From contig NZ_JH165054.1 of assembly GCF_000227295.1 (NCBI RefSeq), positions 1,486,550 to 1,550,549 of the forward strand: DNA of 64,000 nt. Direction: 5' to 3'. Shown piece after piece: positions 7,808 through 16,875 of the stretch. Each line of letters begins with the position of its first letter. Positions within the stretch are counted from its first letter, which is position 1. This DNA is from Cutibacterium avidum ATCC 25577 (GTDB taxonomy: Bacteria > Actinomycetota > Actinomycetes > Propionibacteriales > Propionibacteriaceae). A program made the translations under genes and the position numbers. Under the pieces are notes generated by a model. It searched no databases and was not told the origin of the DNA. It worked only from the letters and a program-made list of their open reading frames with translations.

Positions 7808-8679
7808 AGCGTCACCAGCTCCCCACGGCGATGCACCAGACCGTCATGAAGCAAGGACTCGAGGCACCTCGATGCCTGATCGGGTTCGGGCCAGGCAGAA
7901 AGAGCCAACTGAACCTCTACTCCGTGCGGGCTGTTGCGCACGACGTCCATGATCACCCCCCGACACTGACGATCCGTGCCTTTCCACGGCTGTCCGCGAC
8001 GGGCCGGGGCGTTGTCGGGTTTGCCGTCAGCCACCCACCGGCACCGGGCACTGATCGGGCAGATCTCGCACTGTGGTGAACGAGCTGTGCACACCAGCGC
8101 TCCCAGCTCCATGGCGGCCACCGCCCATTTTGCGGCCTCGGCCTCTTCCCCGGGAACCAGAGCGTCGGCGACGACTCGCTCGGCCTTCGTCACTGAGGCC
8201 GGACAGTTCGCGATCCCGGACTCCGCCCGTGCGATGACACGACGCACATTGGTGTCCAATACCGTTGCGCGTCCTCCGAAGGCGAAGGACACCACCGCGG
8301 CAGCGGTGTAGTCGCCGATCCCAGGCAGGGCGATGAGCTCGTCGTAGCTGCTGGGCACGATCCCATCGTGCTCGGTGGCGATGGCAACCGCGCAGGCATG
8401 CAGACGCAGGGCACGGCGCGGATATCCCAAACGTCCCCACGTGGCGACGGCGACCCCCGACTCCTCCTCGGCCAGATCGTCCGGCGTCGGCCACCGATTC
8501 ATCCACTCATGCCACGGACCGACGACACGCGTCACCGGGGTCTGCTGGCTCATCACCTCGCTGACGAGCACTCCCCACGGGGAGGTCTCCGGTCGACGCC
8601 ACGGAAGGTCTCGTCCGTGGACGCCAAACCAGTCGCAGACGGCCTCGACGGCCTGCGGGGTCAGCCCGATCTCAGGCAC
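7804..8679 (-). CDS. mutY: A/G-specific adenine glycosylase MutY
   Basis: A 291-residue DNA repair glycosylase that removes adenine mispaired with 8-oxoguanine. The catalytic Glu lies in SEVMSQQT. The helix-hairpin-helix is LPGIGDYTAAAV, with the catalytic Asp in TVLDTNVRRV. The [4Fe-4S] ligands follow C-x6-C-x2-C-x5-C near residues 200-216 (CTARSPQCEICPISARC). The chosen start is GTG at 8679, 14 bases after the hemL stop; a longer open frame runs back into hemL out of its frame and is not coding. The C-terminal 8-oxoG recognition region is short, as in many actinobacteria. Confidence 0.88.
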   Translation of the reverse strand: MPEIGLTPQAVEAVCDWFGVHGRDLPWRRPETSPWGVLVSEVMSQQTPVTRVVGPWHEWMNRWPTPDDLAEEESGVAVATWGRLGYPRRALRLHACAVAIATEHDGIVPSSYDELIALPGIGDYTAAAVVSFAFGGRATVLDTNVRRVIARAESGIANCPASVTKAERVVADALVPGEEAEAAKWAVAAMELGALVCTARSPQCEICPISARCRWVADGKPDNAPARRGQPWKGTDRQCRGVIMDVVRNSPHGVEVQLALSAWPEPDQASRCLESLLHDGLVHRRGELVTL

Positions 8680-8692
8680 TAATCTTCCGATC

Positions 8693-10000
8693 TCAGCCGA
8701 TGATCTTGGCCGCTGCTTCGGCGGCCTTCGGGAGGGCCTTGCGGAAGACCTCGAAGGTCTCGTCGTCATGGGCGTCGGAGAGGAACCAAGCCTCGAAGCA
8801 CGATGGCGGCAGGTTGATCCCAGCCTCCAGCATGGCGTGGAAGAAGGCGGTGTAGGCCTCGGCGGTCTGGGCCTTGGAATCGTCGTAGTTGCGCACCGGC
8901 TCCTCGACCCCGAGGAAGACGCTGAAGAGGTTCCCGGCGTTCTGCAGACGGTATGAGACGCCAGCCGCGTCGAGAGCGGAAGCCAACTCACCTCGCCACT
9001 GTTCGGAGCGGGAGTCGAGACGCTGGTACACACCGGCGTCAGCCAGGTGCAAGGTTTTGACCCCGGCGACGGTGGCCAGCGGGTTACCCGACAGGGTCCC
9101 GGCCTGGTAGACGGGGCCGGTCGGTGCCAGCAGGTCCATGATCTCGGCGCGTCCGCCCAGGGCAGCCAGCGGCATGCCGCCGCCGACGACCTTGCCGAAG
9201 GTGAAGATGTCGGGCGCAAAGTCCTCGCCGGAGCGCTGCTGCAGACCCCAGAAGCCCGATGCGCTGCACCGGAATCCGGTGAGCACCTCGTCGGTGATCA
9301 TGAGGGTACCGTGCTCCTTGGTGAGTCGACGGATCGCGGCATTGAAGCCGGGCTCGGGCGGAACGACGCCCATGTTGGCCGGGCAGGACTCGACGATCAC
9401 TGCGGCGATCTGGTCGCCCCGCTCGGAGAACACTTCCTCCAGGGCCGTGACGTCGTTGTAGTCGACGACGATGGTGTCGGCCGTCGAGGCGGCCGGGACA
9501 CCAGCCGAACCCGGCAGACCAGCAGTGGCCACGCCGGAACCGGCAGCGGCGAGCAGGGCGTCGGAGTGACCGTGGTAATTTCCGGCGAACTTGATGATGA
9601 CGTCGCGTCCGGTGGCGCCACGGGCCAGTCGAACTGCCGTCATCGTCGCCTCAGTGCCGGTAGAGACGAAGCGCACCTTCTCGACCGGGGTCATCCGCTC
9701 GATGATCGCGTCGGCCAGCTCGGTCTCGGTGCGGGTCGGAGCTCCGAAGGACAATCCCTTCGACGCGGCCTCCTGCACGGCAGAGACGACCTCGGGATGG
9801 GCATGCCCCAACAGGGCCGGACCCCAGGTGCACACCAGGTCCACGTATCGGGTGCCTTCGGCGTCCCAGATCCACGGACCCTGGGCCCTCTCGATGAAGC
9901 GGGGAACCCCGCCCACCGATCCGTAGGCCCGCACCGGGGAATCCACCCCGCCGGGAATGACGGCCTGGGCGGCGGAGAACAGTTCGGCGTTGGAGGTCAT
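8693..10000 (-). CDS. hemL: glutamate-1-semialdehyde 2,1-aminomutase
   Basis: A 435-residue PLP enzyme that makes 5-aminolevulinate from glutamate-1-semialdehyde. It has the N-terminal [12 protein letters not shown] motif and the PLP-lysine motif [16 protein letters not shown]. The start ATG at 10000 has AAGGAAG upstream. It is the last of six minus-strand haem genes and lies 47 bases after hemB. Together with divergent hemA it provides the C5 route to ALA. Confidence 0.96.
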   Translation of the reverse strand: MTSNAELFSAAQAVIPGGVDSPVRAYGSVGGVPRFIERAQGPWIWDAEGTRYVDLVCTWGPALLGHAHPEVVSAVQEAASKGLSFGAPTRTETELADAIIERMTPVEKVRFVSTGTEATMTAVRLARGATGRDVIIKFAGNYHGHSDALLAAAGSGVATAGLPGSAGVPAASTADTIVVDYNDVTALEEVFSERGDQIAAVIVESCPANMGVVPPEPGFNAAIRRLTKEHGTLMITDEVLTGFRCSASGFWGLQQRSGEDFAPDIFTFGKVVGGGMPLAALGGRAEIMDLLAPTGPVYQAGTLSGNPLATVAGVKTLHLADAGVYQRLDSRSEQWRGELASALDAAGVSYRLQNAGNLFSVFLGVEEPVRNYDDSKAQTAEAYTAFFHAMLEAGINLPPSCFEAWFLSDAHDDETFEVFRKALPKAAEAAAKIIG

Positions 10001-10047
10001 TTCTTCCTTCCGGTGTTTGGGCTTGTGGCGGGCTTGATCACCAAGGA

Positions 10048-11094
10048 TCAGAAGGCCTCGCGGAACATTTGTGCGGCCTCGATGGCCCAGTAGGTCAGGA
10101 CGAGATCGGCACCCGCGCGCACGATCGAGGTCAGGGATTCGTTGATGCAGCGGCGACGGTCGATCCAACCGTTGGCGGCAGCGGCCTCGAGCATCGCGTA
10201 CTCGCCGGAGACCTGGTAGGCGGCAACCGGCACCTGGGAGATCTCGGCTATGTCGGCCAGGACGTCGAGGTAGTGGGAGGCGGGCTTGACCATGACGAGG
10301 TCGGCCCCCTCGGCCAGGTCGAGCAGGGTCTCGCGCATGCCTTCACGACGGTTCGACGGATCCTGCTGGTAGGACTTGCGGTCACCCTTGAGGGAGCAGT
10401 CCACGGCGTCGCGGAAGGGCCCGAAGAAGGCGGATGCGTACTTGGCCGAGTAGGCCATGATCGACACGTCGGTGAACCCCTCGCGGTCCAGGGCGTCGCG
10501 GATGACGGAGATCTGACCGTCCATCATTCCCGACGGGGACACCATGTGGGCTCCAGCCCGAGCCTGGGAGACCGCCATCGCGGCGTAGAGCGGCAGGGTG
10601 GAGTCGTTGTGGACCCGGCCGTCGGGGGTCAGGGCCCCGCAGTGGCCATGATCGGTGAACTCGTCCAGACAGGTATCGGCGCAGATGACGAGGTCGTCAC
10701 CAACGGCTTCGCGCACCGCGGAGACACTGGCATTGAGGATGCCCTTGGGATCCCAGGCCTGGGATCCGATCTCGTCCTTGTGCTCGGGAATGCCGAACAG
10801 GTCGATGCCACTGATACCGGCCTCGGCTGCCTGGGTGGCGAGTTCCTTGATCGACTCGGTGGAGTGCTGGTACTGGCCGGGCAGGCTGGTGATCTCGACG
10901 GGAGAGTCGATGCCCTCCTTGACGAAGACGGGCAGCATCAACTGGGCCGGGGCGACGCGGGTCTCGGCAACCATCCGCCGCATCGCAGCGGTGGTACGCA
11001 GCCGACGCGGGCGGGAAACCGGGCGAAGGCCCTCGGGCAGCGGCTTGACGCCGGCCATGCGGGGATCGCTGGAATCAGGCAGGTACAGGTTCAT
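10048..11094 (-). CDS. hemB: porphobilinogen synthase (ALA dehydratase)
   Basis: A 348-residue TIM barrel that condenses two ALA molecules. The two active-site lysines lie in [18 protein letters not shown] and [12 protein letters not shown]. The metal-site stretch reads [14 protein letters not shown]. Zinc-type enzymes have three cysteines (C-x-C-x7-C), and here the middle one is Asp, so the site is a mixed type. ATG at 11094 was chosen because AAGGAAG lies six bases upstream; two more ATG/GTG-like options lie 2 and 6 codons further upstream. Confidence 0.95.
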   Translation of the reverse strand: MNLYLPDSSDPRMAGVKPLPEGLRPVSRPRRLRTTAAMRRMVAETRVAPAQLMLPVFVKEGIDSPVEITSLPGQYQHSTESIKELATQAAEAGISGIDLFGIPEHKDEIGSQAWDPKGILNASVSAVREAVGDDLVICADTCLDEFTDHGHCGALTPDGRVHNDSTLPLYAAMAVSQARAGAHMVSPSGMMDGQISVIRDALDREGFTDVSIMAYSAKYASAFFGPFRDAVDCSLKGDRKSYQQDPSNRREGMRETLLDLAEGADLVMVKPASHYLDVLADIAEISQVPVAAYQVSGEYAMLEAAAANGWIDRRRCINESLTSIVRAGADLVLTYWAIEAAQMFREAF

Positions 11095-11124
11095 GATCAT
11101 CTTCCTTCTCAAACAGGTCGTCGA

Positions 11125-11850
11125 TCAGGCGACCAGGGACTCGATCGCCTCGAGGACGGCCTCCGGGGCAGGGGAGGAGGCCACCGCGTCTGCCGGGTGG
11201 TCGAGCTCCTCAAGTGTCTTTGCGGTGGGGTTGCCCAGTGCGACGAGCTTCTGACGGCGCCATCCCAACGGTTCGACGAGGTCGACCAGAGCACGTCCCA
11301 CCGAGGATGCGGTGACGACGACGAACTCGACCGACGGCCAGGACTGAGCGATCACTTGGGGCAGTTCGTCAACGGCAGCGGTGGTGTACACCTCGAGCCG
11401 ATTGACGGTGCAACCGGCCCTCGTCAGTCCCTCGGGGACGGTGTCGGCGGCCAGTTTCGAGACCGGGAGCAGGACGTTCGCGGCACCACCCGGCCATTCG
11501 GCGACCAGACCGGCCCCACTGTGGTCCTCCGGCACGAAGTCGACGCCAGTACTGCGCTTCTCCAGGGCCCTCGCGGTGGCCGCGCCCACGGCTGCCACCT
11601 TGATGTCAGGGTTCGGCAGTGGATCGGGCAGCAGCCCGACGGTGGTCTTCGAGGTGACGACCAGCCAGTCAGCCTGCCACAGGTCGGCCTCGGAGAGCCT
11701 ATCGGCGTCCGGGAGCTCGACGGTCCGGGTCAGCGCCTTGTGGATGACCCCGTAACCGGCCTGCTTCAAGGTCGTCACGAACTTGTCGTGGGAGTCGTCA
11801 CGGGGGACGAGGACTGGGGGTTTGATGAGATCAGCAGGGTTCGTGGTCAT
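11125..11850 (-). CDS. hemD: uroporphyrinogen-III synthase, stand-alone copy
   Basis: A 241-residue HemD-fold protein. It opens with PPVLVPRDDSHDKFVTTL, has the WLVVTSKTTVGLL strand-loop, and a C-terminal VEFVVVTASSVGRALVDL repeat of the same half-domain, giving the two-lobed fold. It cyclises hydroxymethylbilane with D-ring inversion. Start ATG overlaps the hemC stop by four bases (11847-11850). A second HemD domain is fused to a methyltransferase at 30172-31887, so this cell carries two. Confidence 0.85.
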   Translation of the reverse strand: MTTNPADLIKPPVLVPRDDSHDKFVTTLKQAGYGVIHKALTRTVELPDADRLSEADLWQADWLVVTSKTTVGLLPDPLPNPDIKVAAVGAATARALEKRSTGVDFVPEDHSGAGLVAEWPGGAANVLLPVSKLAADTVPEGLTRAGCTVNRLEVYTTAAVDELPQVIAQSWPSVEFVVVTASSVGRALVDLVEPLGWRRQKLVALGNPTAKTLEELDHPADAVASSPAPEAVLEAIESLVA

Positions 11851-12851
11851 CGAGTGCTTCCTGTGGCCTTGAGGTCTGCAACATCGGCGGCGCCGTCGTC
11901 CAGCAGCTCCTCGGCGGCCGTCACTCCCAGGGTATGCGCCGCGGCCAGTGCCGGCTCGACCTCCTTAGGCAATTCGACGCTCACCTGTTCCCGAATGGTG
12001 CGCGACCCGTTGACCGCAGCCACAACCACGTCCAGGGTCAACACGTCTGGGGACATTCCGGGGGTCGGCGCGAGATGGGCCAACGCGCCGATCGGGGCGG
12101 CGCACCCGGCCTCCAGATGGGACAGCACGGCTCGCTCGGCGGTGGCCGACAGCCGCGTGCCGTAGTCGTCGATCCTGGCGAGGGCCTTGGCGAGCTTGCC
12201 GTGATGCACATCGGCGGTCCGACACTCGACGGCCAGGGCTCCCTGGGCCGGAGCCGGCAGCACGACCGACGGGTCGAGAAGCTCGGTGATGACGTCACTG
12301 TGCCCCAGACGAGCAAGTCCTGAGGCAGCCAGCACGACGGCGTCGAGGTCCTCCTTGCCGCTGTCTTCGGCGTAGTGACCCAGACCCTTGACCCGGCCCA
12401 GACGGGTGTCGACGTTGCCGCGGATGTCGACGATCGTCAGGTCCGGTCGCACCGCCAACAGTTGGGCCACTCGCCGCGGCGAACCGGTTCCGACGCTGGC
12501 CCCCTGCGGCAACTCGTCGAGGGTGAGACCGTCACGAGCCACCAGGGCGTCGCGCGGATCCTCGCGGACAGGGACGGCACCAATCGCCAGTCCGAGCGGG
12601 CGTCCGGTCGGCAGGTCCTTGAAGGAGTGGACGGCGATGTCGGCCGAGCCCTCCAGCAGGGCAGTGCGGATCGCCGAGGCGAACACCCCGATGCCACCCA
12701 TCGACGCCAGGGAGGCCGTCGAGGTGTCACCGTGGGTAGTGATCGTCGCCAGATCGACGTCGAGCCCCTGTGATCTCAGCAGCTCTGCGACCATCTCGGA
12801 TTGAGTGGTTGCCAGGGTGCTGGCACGGGTTCCCAGACGGATTGAAGACAT
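11847..12851 (-). CDS. hemC: hydroxymethylbilane synthase
   Basis: A 334-residue enzyme that polymerises four porphobilinogens. It opens SIRLGTRASTLATTQSEMV and contains the HSFKDLPTG loop. The dipyrromethane cofactor Cys lies in HLEAGCAAPIGALAH. The ATG at 12851 is preceded by GGAGGAC; an ATG three codons upstream overlaps that site and is less likely. Translation is coupled to hemD by an ATGA overlap. Confidence 0.95.
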   Translation of the reverse strand: MSSIRLGTRASTLATTQSEMVAELLRSQGLDVDLATITTHGDTSTASLASMGGIGVFASAIRTALLEGSADIAVHSFKDLPTGRPLGLAIGAVPVREDPRDALVARDGLTLDELPQGASVGTGSPRRVAQLLAVRPDLTIVDIRGNVDTRLGRVKGLGHYAEDSGKEDLDAVVLAASGLARLGHSDVITELLDPSVVLPAPAQGALAVECRTADVHHGKLAKALARIDDYGTRLSATAERAVLSHLEAGCAAPIGALAHLAPTPGMSPDVLTLDVVVAAVNGSRTIREQVSVELPKEVEPALAAAHTLGVTAAEELLDDGAADVADLKATGSTR

Positions 12852-12895
12852 GTCCTCCATTGTGGCACTCGGTTCCGACGCCTTTTCCCTTGCTC

Positions 12896-14326
12896 TCAGA
12901 CCAGTTGACGGGCCGTGTGGCGGGCTTGAGGCACCAGAGCGGCGATGCCGGAACCCGACGCCCATGCCCCGACCAGACCGATGCGGCCTCGTCCGGACCG
13001 GTTCAACTCCTCGAGCTGGCGGTGCAGACCGTCACGCCACGCCCTGGTCTCCGGAGTCGTCGGGGCCAGAGACCCCGTCCAGTGGATGATCTGGGAGTCC
13101 ACCACCTGATTGGACGACAATTCCACACCGAGCAGGATCGAGGCATCCTCCAGCGCCCGCTCGACGCTGAGCTCGACATCCGTCTCCCCGGATCGCCCGT
13201 AGGAGACCCGTAGCAGGTGCAGTCCGTCGGGGCAGGACTGCCCCAGGCTCGGCCACTTGGCAGACATGTGTGTCAGGGCCTTCGCCTTGACGCTCGTCGT
13301 CCCGGGAGCCACCAGCATGCCGTTTCCACGCGGGCTGTCGTCCAGCTCCGGAGCCTGCAGAGCCAGATTGACGTGGCCAATGGGCGCACCGGGAATCATC
13401 TCGGGTCCGGAGACGTCGATGACACTGCTCAGCAGGTCGGTGGCAGGACCGGCAGAACAGGCGACGACGACCCGCGGGGTCAGGAAGGTGCGCACCTCGC
13501 CGTCAGGGACAGGAGGCAAGGACGGATTCGGGTTGCGCGAGGTGTCGGCGGTCTCGACGAGCCACTGGTCACCATGGCAGGTCAGCTTTCGAGCCCCCAC
13601 CCGGGTCATGATCCTCGCACCGGCCTCCTCGGCCTGACGACGCAGCTCGGCCGGCATGGTGAACATGCCGCCAGCCACCGAGGCGACGACCGGCCCTTCC
13701 GGCATCCGGGAACGGCACAGGGCCACGCCGGCAGCCAAGGACCCGGTGGACTGGGCGGCAGCCCGCAGACCGGGGGAGACGACGTCGGCCGAGAGCAGGT
13801 GCGGATCGGCGGCATGGATACCACCGGCGATCGGGGTGACGAGTCGCCTCAGCACCTTCGGTCCCATTCGTGACTCCACCAGGGTTCCCAGATCCCGGGG
13901 GAGTTCGTCGGGCATTGGGGCGCGGTCGAGTGCGGCGGCGCGGGCGGCCTCCTTGGCTCCCAGCGCAATGACGACCGCCGGGTCCGACAGATCGGCAGGA
14001 ATGCCCAGGATGGCATTGCCGGGCATCGCGAAGCAGGCGTCGTCGAAGTACACCCAGGACGGGGCGGTCCTCGGTTTCTCGACGGTCACCCCCAGTTCCT
14101 CGGCCAGCTCGGCGGTGTCGGGAAGACGAATGGCCCACCCCTCGGCGCCGATGTCATAGCTGATCCCCGCCAATGTCGACCCAGCCACCAGGCCCCCGGT
14201 GTACCCGCGGGATTCCACCAGCACGGGGCGTAGCCCTTCCTGGGTGAGCTGCCAGGCCGCAACGAGTCCGGCCATGCCACCGCCGATGACGACGGCGTCC
14301 ACGGTGTGCGGATCAAGGGTGTTCAT
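12896..14326 (-). CDS. cgoX: coproporphyrinogen III oxidase, HemY/CgoX type (FAD)
   Basis: A 476-residue flavoprotein. The dinucleotide fold is VVIGGGMAGLVAAWQL at about residues 12-27. Mid-protein it has the HAADPHLLSADVVSPGL segment typical of HemY, and it ends with a GLVGAWASGSGIAALV FAD-contact motif. In Actinobacteria this family oxidises coproporphyrinogen III to coproporphyrin III, feeding HemH then HemQ; both are divergently encoded nearby. Start ATG at 14326 has only a weak upstream site (GAGGACGTGACG), so it is moderately supported. Confidence 0.9.
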   Translation of the reverse strand: MNTLDPHTVDAVVIGGGMAGLVAAWQLTQEGLRPVLVESRGYTGGLVAGSTLAGISYDIGAEGWAIRLPDTAELAEELGVTVEKPRTAPSWVYFDDACFAMPGNAILGIPADLSDPAVVIALGAKEAARAAALDRAPMPDELPRDLGTLVESRMGPKVLRRLVTPIAGGIHAADPHLLSADVVSPGLRAAAQSTGSLAAGVALCRSRMPEGPVVASVAGGMFTMPAELRRQAEEAGARIMTRVGARKLTCHGDQWLVETADTSRNPNPSLPPVPDGEVRTFLTPRVVVACSAGPATDLLSSVIDVSGPEMIPGAPIGHVNLALQAPELDDSPRGNGMLVAPGTTSVKAKALTHMSAKWPSLGQSCPDGLHLLRVSYGRSGETDVELSVERALEDASILLGVELSSNQVVDSQIIHWTGSLAPTTPETRAWRDGLHRQLEELNRSGRGRIGLVGAWASGSGIAALVPQARHTARQLV

Positions 14327-14349
14327 CGTCACGTCCTCGGAATTGTGGT

Positions 14350-15411
14350 TCACAGTGAGTGCACCAGCTCCACCAGTCGCGTCAGCACGTCGGGGTCGGT
14401 GTCGGCGGGCACACCATGGCCCAGGTTGACGACGTGGCCGGGGGCCTGACGTCCAGCCGCGACGACTTCGCGGGTGGCGGTCTCCAGCGGTTCCCAACCG
14501 GCGAGGAGCAGGGCCGGGTCGATGTTGCCCTGTACCGGCATGTCCATCCCGGAGACCATCAGGGTGGCGCAGGCCTCGTCGAGACTGATGCGGTGGTCGA
14601 CGCCGAGGACCGGGTACCGGGACGCCGTCGCGGCCACCTGGGCCAGCCCGGAGAGCAGATGGCTGGCATTGACGCCGAAGTGCACCACAGGGGTGTTCGG
14701 GTCGAGGTCGGCGAGAGCACGCTGGGAGAAGGGGGCGACGCTGGCGCGGTAGTCGACGGCGCTCAGCGACCCGGCCCAGGAGTCGAAGAGCTGGACGGCA
14801 CGAGCCCCACCGCGCAACTGGGCGGCCAGGAATGCGGCGTCCAGGTCGGCCACCCATTCCATGAGCCTGGCCCAGGCTTGCGGATCCGAGTGCATCATCG
14901 CGCGGGCGGCCAGGTGGTCACGGGAGGGCCCGCCCTCCACCAGGTAGGCGGCAATCGTGAACGGGGCGCCGGCGAAACCAATCAGTGGCGTGGTGTCACC
15001 GAGTTCTTCCGCCACCAGGCGGGCAGCCTCTTCGATGGCAGAGGCATCACCGGGCTCGCGCTGGGTTATCCGGTCGACGTCGTCCGCGGTGCGAACAGGC
15101 TCGTCGAGAACCGGTCCGACTCCCGGCTCGATCCGCACCCCGATCTTAGCCAGGGCCAACGGCACCATGATGTCGGAGTAGAGGACGGCCCCATCGACAT
15201 GGTGACGTCGCACGGGCTGGCAGGTGATCTCAGCTGCCAGCTGCGGGTTGAGGCAGGAGTCGAGCATCGTCGTGCCCTCGCGGGCCTTGCGGTACTCCGG
15301 GAGTGAACGGCCCGCCTGACGCATGAACCAAACCGGGGTGACGGCAGGGTGATGCCCGGTCATGGCCTGCAGAAGCGGTGAATCGGCTGTGGAGGTGGTG
15401 GTTTCAGTCAT
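14350..15411 (-). CDS. hemE: uroporphyrinogen decarboxylase
   Basis: A 353-residue TIM barrel that decarboxylates uroporphyrinogen III to coproporphyrinogen III. The signature PVWFMRQAGRSLPEYR is at about 27-42. The catalytic Asp stretch AVLYSDIMVPL follows. It is the first gene of the minus-strand haem operon, and divergent from hemA with about 111 bases between. The start is ATG 15411 or the adjacent upstream GTG; a GAGG sits very close to both, so the exact start is uncertain. Confidence 0.95.
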   Translation of the reverse strand: MTETTTSTADSPLLQAMTGHHPAVTPVWFMRQAGRSLPEYRKAREGTTMLDSCLNPQLAAEITCQPVRRHHVDGAVLYSDIMVPLALAKIGVRIEPGVGPVLDEPVRTADDVDRITQREPGDASAIEEAARLVAEELGDTTPLIGFAGAPFTIAAYLVEGGPSRDHLAARAMMHSDPQAWARLMEWVADLDAAFLAAQLRGGARAVQLFDSWAGSLSAVDYRASVAPFSQRALADLDPNTPVVHFGVNASHLLSGLAQVAATASRYPVLGVDHRISLDEACATLMVSGMDMPVQGNIDPALLLAGWEPLETATREVVAAGRQAPGHVVNLGHGVPADTDPDVLTRLVELVHSL

Positions 15412-15525
15412 CACCTCGATTGTGCCTCACTTCGTCGAGAGGCCGTTCATGGGGCAGTTGTCGAGTGCGACGAAAGGTTCGCGGCTACTGGGGTTCGTCG
15501 GAACCGCATGGTTCAATAGCGTTTC

Positions 15526-16875
15526 GTGGGATTGTGTGTCTTGACCGTGGATCATGCCGAGCAAGGACTCGGCGTCGTTTCCGAGGCTGCCGCGCAGGTC
15601 GATGGGCTCGGCCTGGCACTGACTGACCATCCCCAGATCCGTGGCGCTCTCGTGTTGTCAACGTGCAACCGAGTGTGCCTGATCGTGGAGACTTCTCCCG
15701 ACTCTGCCGCTCAAGGATTCGACGAGACCGCGCTGCGCGCCTGTCTCGCCGACCAGGGGGCGACGGTGTTGGCTGACTCGGCCCAGATCTTCTGTGAGAA
15801 CGACGCCGTCTGGCGGGTGTTCCGGGTGGCTGCTGGCCTGGAGTCGATGGTTGTCGGTGAGCGCGAGGTCGCCGGACAGATGAAGCGTGCTTTGAATGAG
15901 GCGCGCAAGGAACAGACGGTTTCGTACATCATCGGCCACGTCGTCGAGGAGGCGCTCAAGACCTCCCGCCATGTCGCCACTGAGACGGCACTGGCTGCCG
16001 AGGGGCGCACCGTGGTGGCCGTTGGCCTGGACCTCGTCTCCCAGCAGATGGACCTCGACGGGGCTTGCGTCCTCGTCATGGGAACCGGTTCCTACGCCGG
16101 AGCATCGTGCGCCCAGCTGAACTCCCGCGGCGTGACTGAGATCCAGGTCCATTCGGCCTCCGGCCGTGCCGCCGGATTCGCTCGCCGGCACCGTGTGACC
16201 GAGGCCGTCGATCTGGATGCCGCGTTGGCACAGGCTGACCTCGTCGTCACCTGCCGTGGCTCGGGCGTGCCCGCCCTCTCCGCACCGGCCGCCCGACGTG
16301 CAGTGGATGCTCGCGCCGGACGAGACCTGCTGGTCCTTGATCTGGCCGTCAGCGGTGACGTCGAGGATCCGATACCCGCTGGGGTTGAGGTCATCGACCT
16401 GGAGACCATTCGTCATGCCGTTCCCGCCTCTGCTGAGGCCGAACGCGCCGCCGCCGAGCACATCGTCGCTGTCGGGGTCCGGCACCTTGCCATCGACCTC
16501 GAGCGTCGTCGGATGGCTCCGGCCGTTGTCGCCCTGCGCGATGTCATCTCAGATCTCGTCACCGCCGAGCTTGAGCGCCTGCCTCAAGAGGGATCGGTGG
16601 CGGTCGACGAGGTGGCAGCTTCTTTGCGTCGGCTTGCCGCGTCCATGGCGCATATCCCCTCGGCACGAGCCAGGATGGCCTCTGAGAAGGGTCTGGGGGA
16701 TCGCTGGCTCAACTCGTTGTCGGACGTGTTGGGGATCGACGTCGAGATCGCCGCACCCGTCATCGACATGTCAACCTTCACGAACGCTGACTGCATGGCC
16801 TGCCCGGTGACCGGCCTGCGGGTTGAGGACCTTGCCGCGGATGCGGCGCCCCGAGGTGAGGAGAAGAATTCGTGA
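15526..16875 (+). CDS. hemA: glutamyl-tRNA reductase
   Basis: A 449-residue NADPH enzyme that begins the C5 pathway. The nucleophilic Cys is in [12 protein letters not shown]; most homologues read STCNRTEIY here, so the flank is divergent while the Cys is kept. The [14 protein letters not shown] motif matches GEsQILGQVK. The start is GTG at 15526; no Shine-Dalgarno is visible and an AT-rich TTCAATAG lies about seven bases upstream, so the message may be leaderless. The stop overlaps the hemH start (GTGA). Confidence 0.92.
   Translation: MGLCVLTVDHAEQGLGVVSEAAAQVDGLGLALTDHPQIRGALVLSTCNRVCLIVETSPDSAAQGFDETALRACLADQGATVLADSAQIFCENDAVWRVFRVAAGLESMVVGEREVAGQMKRALNEARKEQTVSYIIGHVVEEALKTSRHVATETALAAEGRTVVAVGLDLVSQQMDLDGACVLVMGTGSYAGASCAQLNSRGVTEIQVHSASGRAAGFARRHRVTEAVDLDAALAQADLVVTCRGSGVPALSAPAARRAVDARAGRDLLVLDLAVSGDVEDPIPAGVEVIDLETIRHAVPASAEAERAAAEHIVAVGVRHLAIDLERRRMAPAVVALRDVISDLVTAELERLPQEGSVAVDEVAASLRRLAASMAHIPSARARMASEKGLGDRWLNSLSDVLGIDVEIAAPVIDMSTFTNADCMACPVTGLRVEDLAADAAPRGEEKNS

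Noticed and set aside
10069-12165. 698-codon plus-strand open frame across the haem genes
   Set aside because: It lies antisense to hemB, hemD and hemC, which have clear catalytic motifs; long antisense frames are expected in GC-rich DNA. Its translation is low complexity with no recognisable domain.
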